Shown here: positions 1 through 6,000 of the stretch, in pieces
Position numbering within the stretch: position 1 is the stretch's first letter
How the letters are laid out: every line of letters begins with the position of its first letter
Assembly: GCA_002401385.1 (NCBI GenBank)
Contig: NVSY01000034.1
Location: forward strand, 30,272-37,657
Direction: 5' to 3'
Source of the DNA: Flavobacteriaceae bacterium
GTDB lineage: Bacteria > Bacteroidota > Bacteroidia > Flavobacteriales > Flavobacteriaceae
Length of the DNA stretch: 7,386 nucleotides
The notes under the pieces: generated by a model
Seen by the model: only the letters and a program-made list of their open reading frames with translations
What the model was told of the DNA's origin: nothing
The model's database searches: none
Translations under genes and position numbers: made by a program

Positions 1-1
1 C

Positions 2-805
2 TTTCATTGGAAAGCCAATATAGAAAAGGATTTTCTTGGTTATCGAATTTTTAGAGGATTTACAGAAAAAGAAGAGCCTTCTCAATTAACGGTTTCTCCA
101 TCAGCTTCCAATCATTTTATTGATACCGTGGAGGTGAAAAACCTGAATGCAAAAGTTTATTACCAGGTAGTTGCAGTAGATAAGCGCTTTAATCATTCCG
201 GAAAATCAGAAGTGTTGATATTAGAAAAACCTGATCTAATTCCTCCAACAGCCCCCGTGTTTTCGAATTATAAAGTCGAAAAAGGGGAAGTGAAATTGAG
301 TTGGATCAATTCCTCGGAGGGAGATGCTACCCATATACTTTCAAGAAAAAATGTGACGGATGATACGCTATGGGAAGAAGTTTATAAAAATACTGACAGG
401 ATACAAAGTTTTACTGATAAAAAAGTTGAAGTAGATAAAACCTATCGTTACGCCATAAAAGCCACCGATAAAAGTGGTTTAACATCATTACCGTCCACCA
501 TGCTTACTATTAGCGTAATTGATTTAAGACCTCCAGCACTTATCAAAGAAATTAATTTTAATGTGTACAGAGCCGACAATAGCATAGAACTTTTTTGGAG
601 GGCCGCGGACGATTTGATTGCTGAATACACCATATACAAACAAGAAAATGACAAAGATCCTACCACTTGGCGCATTGTGCCTGTACATATAAAAAGACTC
701 GTTGATACCGCTGTTTCCCCAAATGCTAGGTATACATATCATATCAGAGCTACCTTAATAAATGGAAAATATTCACAAGTTAAAAAAGTAGCCGTTAAAT
801 TTTAA
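2..805 (+). CDS. Fibronectin type III domain protein, C-terminal part (5' end outside window)
   Basis: The reading frame is open from base 2 to the TAA at 803-805, giving 267 visible residues. The gene continues upstream, so the internal GTG at 128 is not its start. Three FN3-like beta-sandwich domains can be read. The first is cut by the window edge and has the FN3 core pattern of a Trp followed by DFLGYRIFRG. The second begins after the proline-rich linker PDLIPPTAPV (about 232-261), with core Trp in VKLSWINSS. The third begins at RPPALIKEI (about 527), with core FW near 593-598, and runs to the C-terminus KKVAVKF. FN3 domains are non-catalytic binding or spacer modules, usually in secreted or surface proteins of this phylum. 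No T9SS-type C-terminal sorting domain is present, because the protein stops right at the last FN3 strand. Its final 59 codons are duplicated at 2828-3007. It lies 12 bases before the propeller gene and is probably co-transcribed with it. The family call is firm, but the ligand and role are unknown. Confidence 0.88.
   Translation, partial: FHWKANIEKDFLGYRIFRGFTEKEEPSQLTVSPSASNHFIDTVEVKNLNAKVYYQVVAVDKRFNHSGKSEVLILEKPDLIPPTAPVFSNYKVEKGEVKLSWINSSEGDATHILSRKNVTDDTLWEEVYKNTDRIQSFTDKKVEVDKTYRYAIKATDKSGLTSLPSTMLTISVIDLRPPALIKEINFNVYRADNSIELFWRAADDLIAEYTIYKQENDKDPTTWRIVPVHIKRLVDTAVSPNARYTYHIRATLINGKYSQVKKVAVKF
626..805 (+). repeat. Direct repeat copy 1: last 60 codons of the FN3 gene
   Basis: This segment aligns without gaps to 2828-3007, with an offset of 2202 bases. 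I counted 17 mismatches in 180 positions, about 91% identity. The encoded 59 residues differ at 4 positions. Weaker ungapped similarity continues upstream to the FW core codons (593-598 against 2795-2800). The two copies bracket the whole propeller gene in direct orientation. Confidence 0.95.
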
Positions 806-817
806 AATACAATACTT

Positions 818-877
818 ATGAAACGATGTTACAAATTTTTACTCCTTATTTTACTTTATACCGGTTTAACACAAGCA
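818..877 (+). other. Signal peptide of the beta-propeller protein
   Basis: Residues 1-20 have a basic start (K2, R3, K6), a hydrophobic core (FLLLILLY) and a TQA|QE cleavage context typical of signal peptidase I sites in Bacteroidota. C4 lies before the hydrophobic core rather than after it, so this is not a lipobox. No Shine-Dalgarno sequence is seen in the short gap before the ATG, which is normal for this phylum. Confidence 0.85.
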
Positions 878-2695
878 CAAGAAATATTATGGGAAATAGA
901 CTTGAAAGAAAAACTGTATCATGTTGGATGGATTGAACAAACAAATGATGGATTAATCCTAGCAGCAGGTGCAAAGGGATTAGTGGCATTAGACAATAAC
1001 ACTGGAGAAACCAAATGGCATAATGAAGACTTGAAATCTATTGATAAAAACTCGTTTAGAAACATTGCTAATTTACCAATGTTCTATATTGAATATAGTC
1101 CATTATTAGGAAAAAAAAGAGGTTTGCTAATGAATTCAAATACAGGAAAAATTTTATATGATACCAAAGAAGAAGGTTATAGAATTAAAAATTTCACTTC
1201 TATTCCCGAACAAGGAATCATTTTATTTGAATTATTGAAAGAAAAAACTATGTACCTCATGAAATTTAGTTTAAAAACATGGCAAGAAGATTGGATCGTT
1301 TCACTAGGGAAAAAACCAAAATCTGGTTTGTTAAAAAAAATAATGGCTTTTGAGTCATCATCATTCTTAGATCATACACCTCAATTTGGCACCCATGGGA
1401 ATATGATTGTTGGTGTAGGGAAACACATTTATGTTATAAATTCAACTAATGGTAATATGGAATGGCAATATGAGGCGAAAAACAAGATTAAAGCCTTGGT
1501 GTATTCTTCATTAAATAATAATTTATATGTAGGTATAAAGAAATCAAATAAACTGATAATATTTAATCCGCAAACAGGAGAAAATATTACCCCAGGCAAG
1601 TTAAAACTTCGAGGATATATGTTGGATTTGGTTAAAGACAAGGCGGGTAATTTAATTTTAGTAGAATCGGAAGGATTTAACATCATAAATCCAGAATCTA
1701 ATACTTTTAGATGGAAAAAAAGTTTTAAAATAGAACCATTAACTGAAGTAATACCTCTAGATGATGGAAATTTTATTGCAATAGGGAAAGATGATAAAGA
1801 TGGAATCATTGCAAAGGTAAATGCTGATGGCAAAAAAATATGGGATGCGAAGGTTAAGGGGTACGCTTATTATATTAATCTGACAGATAAAGGAGTACTA
1901 TATATTTCAACAGAAAGATCCAATATTTTAGATTTTGAAAAAGGAAAAGACCTTTGGAAAAAAGATGTGAAATTCAAGGCAATCCCTGCTGTAACGTATG
2001 ATACGGATGAACAAAAGGTGGTTATTTTTGAAAATAAGAAAGCGTATAAATTTGATTTGAATACGGGAGATATTGACTTATTTGCTGAAGACATCTCCTT
2101 AGAAAAAGTGTCGAGAAAAACACCTGTCGAAGCTGAATATATTAAAGATAAAGGATATTTTTTATTTTCAGACCAACATCTTTCCTTGATTTCAAAAGAT
2201 GGAGTTTTAGAATACACCAACTATTATACACCTCCTTCATCCAACGATGCATTGTTTGCTTTGGGTAATTTAGCGGGAGCCTATTTTGGGGTTGATCTTG
2301 ATATTAAAGGAGCCATCCAAAATATAAATAAGCTCACAGATATTTCAAATGGTGTTTACACAAATACTTTAGATCAAAATGGAGCAAGAGAACAGACAAA
2401 TGTTTCTGGATTGTATGTAGGTACTAATTCGAGTAATATGCAAGCGGTTTTTGAAGTTTCCAATACACGCTATTTTAATTCTAAGCAAACCAAGAATCAT
2501 CAATTTGTGGTTACCAAAGTGAAAAGTGACACGGCGCCAACCAAACATGTTATATATATGATTGATAAGGGAACAGGTAAAATTGAGAAAGAAGTTGACC
2601 TTTTAGATAAAACACCTAACTATCTTGTTGATGATGTCGATAATAGAGTGTTCATCAACCAAAAGAACCAACTAATATCATGCTATAAGTTTTAG
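818..2695 (+). CDS. Secreted PQQ-like (WD40-type) beta-propeller protein, 625 aa
   Basis: This complete gene starts at ATG 818 and ends at TAG 2693-2695. The start is chosen because it gives a clear signal peptide: MKRC, a hydrophobic run of Leu/Ile, then a likely cut after Ala20 (TQA|QE). Degenerate propeller-blade motifs of the form (V/I)xxxxxTGxxxW recur. Examples are GLVALDNNTGETKW (residues 54-67), YVINSTNGNMEW (205-216), LIIFNPQTGE (246-255), NADGKKIW (335-342), YKFDLNTGDI (410-419) and IYMIDKGTGKIE (579-590). The pattern suggests about seven or eight blades of the PQQ-like/BamB-type fold. The order of the motifs is seen; the fold is inferred from the family. Such propellers mostly bind proteins or act as scaffolds, and no quinoprotein catalytic residues were recognised. 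Residues from about 470 to 560, rich in Gly, Asn and Ser, break the blade rhythm and may be a long loop or insertion. No C-terminal sorting domain is visible (end LISCYKF), so a periplasmic or lipid-free secreted location is more likely than T9SS anchoring. It lies between FN3 and SprB-type genes, bracketed by direct repeats. The partner and function are unknown. Confidence 0.88.
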   Translation: MKRCYKFLLLILLYTGLTQAQEILWEIDLKEKLYHVGWIEQTNDGLILAAGAKGLVALDNNTGETKWHNEDLKSIDKNSFRNIANLPMFYIEYSPLLGKKRGLLMNSNTGKILYDTKEEGYRIKNFTSIPEQGIILFELLKEKTMYLMKFSLKTWQEDWIVSLGKKPKSGLLKKIMAFESSSFLDHTPQFGTHGNMIVGVGKHIYVINSTNGNMEWQYEAKNKIKALVYSSLNNNLYVGIKKSNKLIIFNPQTGENITPGKLKLRGYMLDLVKDKAGNLILVESEGFNIINPESNTFRWKKSFKIEPLTEVIPLDDGNFIAIGKDDKDGIIAKVNADGKKIWDAKVKGYAYYINLTDKGVLYISTERSNILDFEKGKDLWKKDVKFKAIPAVTYDTDEQKVVIFENKKAYKFDLNTGDIDLFAEDISLEKVSRKTPVEAEYIKDKGYFLFSDQHLSLISKDGVLEYTNYYTPPSSNDALFALGNLAGAYFGVDLDIKGAIQNINKLTDISNGVYTNTLDQNGAREQTNVSGLYVGTNSSNMQAVFEVSNTRYFNSKQTKNHQFVVTKVKSDTAPTKHVIYMIDKGTGKIEKEVDLLDKTPNYLVDDVDNRVFINQKNQLISCYKF

Positions 2696-2761
2696 TATTG
2701 GGTATAAAAAATAAATTCAAATAATGGGTAACTTGTAAGTAAATAAGGTAAAAAAATCTTT
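2696..2761. other. Short AT-rich intergenic stretch, no gene or clear signal
   Basis: It follows the propeller stop codon and contains stops in all + frames, including TAA at 2744-2746 in the frame of the FN3 remnant. I see no strong stem-loop followed by a T-run that would make a convincing terminator. I also see no convincing Bacteroidota promoter, meaning a TAnnTTTG box with a TTG element upstream. It may be decayed sequence left from the event that truncated the FN3 copy. Confidence 0.5.
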
Positions 2762-3007
2762 ATGAGAGTGATACATATAAATTTCATAAACTTTTTTTGG
2801 GGTGTAGAAGAAAGTGAAGTAGCTGGATACACCATTTACAAACAGGAAAATGACAAGGATCCAACAACTTGGCGAATTGTACCTGTGTATATAAAAAGAC
2901 TCATTGATACGGCTGTTTCCCCAAACGCTAGGTATACATATCATATCAGAGCTACCTTAACCAATGGAAAATATTCACTAGTTAAAAAGGTAGCCGTTAA
3001 ATTTTAG
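2762..3007 (+). pseudogene. Truncated second copy of the FN3 gene (C-terminal remnant, 81 codons)
   Basis: An open frame from ATG 2762 to TAG 3005-3007 encodes the last half-domain of an FN3 protein. Its C-terminal 59 residues, from YTIYKQEND to VKKVAVKF, match the end of the FN3 gene at 2-805 with 4 substitutions (H/Y, V/I, I/T and Q/L). Homology is clear from about 2828 and fades upstream of the FW codons at 2795-2800. An in-frame stop lies at 2744, so no longer protein can be read. There is no signal peptide, and half an FN3 sandwich is unlikely to fold or be exported. The best reading is the surviving 3' end of a paralogous FN3 gene that once stood directly before the SprB-type gene, just as the intact copy stands before the propeller gene. 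Expression as a small protein cannot be excluded, but nothing supports it. Confidence 0.85.
2828..3007 (+). repeat. Direct repeat copy 2: FN3 tail before the SprB-type gene
   Basis: This is the partner of 626-805. Twelve of the 17 differences leave the residue, or the stop, unchanged, as in CAA/CAG, AAA/AAG, GTG/GTA and the TAA/TAG stop. The other five bases fall in 4 codons. That bias implies this copy diverged while still under protein-level selection. Recombination between the copies would remove 2202 bases containing the propeller gene. Confidence 0.95.
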
Positions 3008-3011
3008 GGAG

Positions 3012-3068
3012 ATGAAAAAGCTAATTTTTTTTTTACTATTTGTGTTTATTTATAATACCACTTTTGCT
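3012..3068 (+). other. Signal peptide of the SprB-repeat protein
   Basis: Residues 1-19 comprise MKK, a hydrophobic core of Leu, Ile and Phe, then NTTFA with cleavage predicted before Gln20. This directs Sec export, the first step for T9SS cargo. The core codons contain a run of ten T (3025-3034). Confidence 0.88.
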
Positions 3069-6000
3069 CAAAATTATAAAATTTCGATTAAGAATTATGT
3101 ATACGATGTGTACATGAAGGACGCAGGATGTAAAAGTTATAGAAACAGAGTTAAAATAACCGTTTTCTTCTCAAATGGAGAATCAAGAGAAATTTATAAT
3201 GGAAATGCAGAAGTTGATGTGGATTTTGCATCAGAATTAATTTCTGTTACGGAGAGCAGAAAACCAATAAGAATTAATTACTATGCTTTTACAAAAGAAA
3301 AAAAAGGAAGGAATGGTTGTGATGGAGATTCTGAAATGATTGATGATAATATTAGTATTCCTAACTATAATTGTATATCAGGCCATCATTATAATGGACC
3401 CGATGGCGGCCAGGCAGAGATTACTGTTAATTTTGATTATGAAATTCAACCAATCATAAATTTAATCACCCCTACAGCTAATTTAATAGGCTTGGAAGAT
3501 AATTTTTCTATTTCTGTTCAGAATAATTCTACTGGGTATTTGAGTGCCAATTATAATTGGGAATATCAGTTACTTTCGAGTGGTACTCCAAGCCCAAATA
3601 ATTGGTCGGCAATGCCAACAACTACCACTGGAAAAAGCTCATTTTCTATCAAACCATCCTCTTTTTTAACAGAAGAAGCCATTGGGAAAAGGCTGTATAT
3701 ACAAACGAGGATGTGTGATAATCTTGTGTCAGAAAACGCAATATTTTATGAACTTAGAAAATCAGCCCCTCATATTTCTTCTATAGATCCAAATCCTGTG
3801 CGTTGTTTTAAAGAGGAGAATGGAACGGCAAAAATTAGCTTTGATAGAGATTTAATTGCGGGTGAATTGCTTAGTATATCCATGACCAATATCACAACAG
3901 GAATCGATTATTCCGAAGAAAACATTGATGTTTTAGAAACAGGAAATTCTTACACCGTAAACAATTTGCCTCCTGGGGATTATACTGTTCGTTTATTAGG
4001 AGCGGCTCCAGGTTATAATGGAAATATTTTTAATACCTATACAGATGGTGCGGGCCATAGTGCAAATTTTAGTATTTCAGAACCTACTCCAGTAGCATTT
4101 TCTTTTACAAAAGTAAATGTGTGGTGTAACGATGGAAACGATGGTGAGTTGGTGATTACTGTCAGTGGAGGGCAAGATTTTGGTGTGTATGAATATTTAT
4201 TAAGAAAAGTTGGGGAGACTAAAGAAAATTGGTTCCCATTTTCAAATACTGCTACTTTTCCAACGGTAGGAGTTACGGAAACTATTTCGGGATTAGAACC
4301 TGCCAATTACGAGCTAAAAGTGCGTGATGCAAATTTATGTGAAGCCAAAGAATTCGTAAAAGATGGAGGAGGGACAATTATTGGTCTTGGCGGAGAAATT
4401 ACAGAAATTATTGAAATCACAGTTCCCGATGCACCAGTGACTATCAATTTTGTGTACCACCAAGAACCTTCAGCATTTGGTTTTTCAGATGGACGTATCC
4501 GTGCGAAAATTACCGGGGGAACACCGCTTTCTAATGATAGATACAACTACACATGGAAGCATGAAAATGGTACATCTTGGACTACTTTTAGCGATGTGAG
4601 AAATAATGATGGTTGGTTTTTAACTCTTGAAAATGCCATTGTAGGGACTTATTTTTTAACAGTTACGGATGTAAATCATGTCAATGCAATAGACAAAATG
4701 GGTTGTACCATAATAAATGCGGAATTCACCTTAAACGAACCTCCCTTGTTAACCTTATTTTTGGAAGAAACTAAGGTCATCTCATGTAATAATACCAATA
4801 CATTTTCTGATCCTTCAAGTGATGGAGAATTAACAGCTAAGGCAACTGGAGGTGTGCCATTGGGACAATTTGACAATAATGGTTTGTTGTATTATTATAC
4901 ATGGAAAAAGAAAGATATAAATGGAAATTACCAAATGCTTGTAGGTGAAAAATCTCCTGTACTATCAAATGTAGATACAGGAGAATATGCCGTAAATATT
5001 ATGGATTCCAAAGGTATTACAATAGGAACATACACGAATAATACATTAGTTGCAGCAACAGATGAAACCTATACGTTAAACCAACCTACACTGTTAGAAA
5101 TTTCATTAGACAAGGTGAATGTGTTTTGTAAAGCTGGGAATGATGGGAGTATTGACGCTACCATTTCGGGAGGTACAGGGAATTATTCAATTTCATGGAG
5201 TAATGGCGCTACCACAGAAGATATCGATACTTTAGTGGCAGGAACGTATACTGTTGATATTTCTGATGAAAGGGGATGTCAGGCACAAGCAAGTATCACA
5301 ATTAACGAACCAGAGACCCCGTTAGAAATTAACTATACTGCCTTTTTTGCACCCACATTTTCAGGGGCAACTAATGGTTGGATTGAAGCTACAATAACAG
5401 GGGGGACTTCCTTGAATACTGGGACGTACAATTATGTTTGGAAAGATGTCAGTGGAACTAACTTGAACGCACAAGTAACCGAAACTATAAATGCAACAAG
5501 TTATGTGATAACACTTAATAAACTTGGAAAAGGTGTGTATGACTTAACTATCCAAGATAAAAATTACCCCTTAGCAATAAATAAAACAAACTGTACTATA
5601 ATTAATAGTGACTATGAACTTTTTGAACCAGCACCATTAATAGCAAAAATAGTATTACAGCGACCAATATCATGTAATAGTACAAATACCTACGAAGATC
5701 CTTTTGGAGATGGTGTATTGGAAGTTATTGTAGAAGGAGGTATACAATTACAACCTACAGATAACAACGGATTGTCCTATTATTACACATGGGAAAAGGA
5801 AACTAATCCTGGTGTTTGGACAGTATTAGCTACACAAACCACCAATATAGCTATGAACTTGGATGGGGGGAACTACGCCGTAAATATTGAAGACGCCAAT
5901 GGAATTATAATTGGAGTTTATCAGAACAATGTACTCGTAAATACTACGGATGTTCGCTATCTTTTTGAAGAACCTTCCTTGCTTGAACTAGACATAGAAA

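Noticed and set aside
128..805. GTG at 128 as the start of the first gene
   Set aside because: The frame is open to the window edge, and the codons before 128 encode a good FN3 core (Trp, then GYRIFRG). The true start is outside the window.
1429..2220. Minus-strand open frames opposite the propeller gene (1429-1833 and 1870-2220)
   Set aside because: They overlap a well-supported + strand gene and encode no recognisable domain. They look like shadows of the AT-rich coding sequence.
2730..2741. Short inverted repeat (ACTT...AAGT) as a terminator after the propeller gene
   Set aside because: The stem is four base pairs with a two-base loop, too small to form a hairpin, and no T-run follows it directly.
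524..2944. Two similar minus-strand open frames (524-742 and 2717-2944), both starting MICIPS
   Set aside because: Their similarity is explained by the direct repeat of the FN3 tail read on the opposite strand, not by a conserved small protein.
626..3007. Direct repeats as the ends of a mobile element carrying the propeller gene
   Set aside because: No transposase or integrase is present, and there are no terminal inverted repeats or target-site duplications. The repeats are coding FN3 sequence, so gene duplication explains them better.
3006..3011. AGGGAG before ATG 3012 as a Shine-Dalgarno site
   Set aside because: It touches the start codon with no spacer and overlaps the previous stop codon. 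Bacteroidota rarely depend on such sites.
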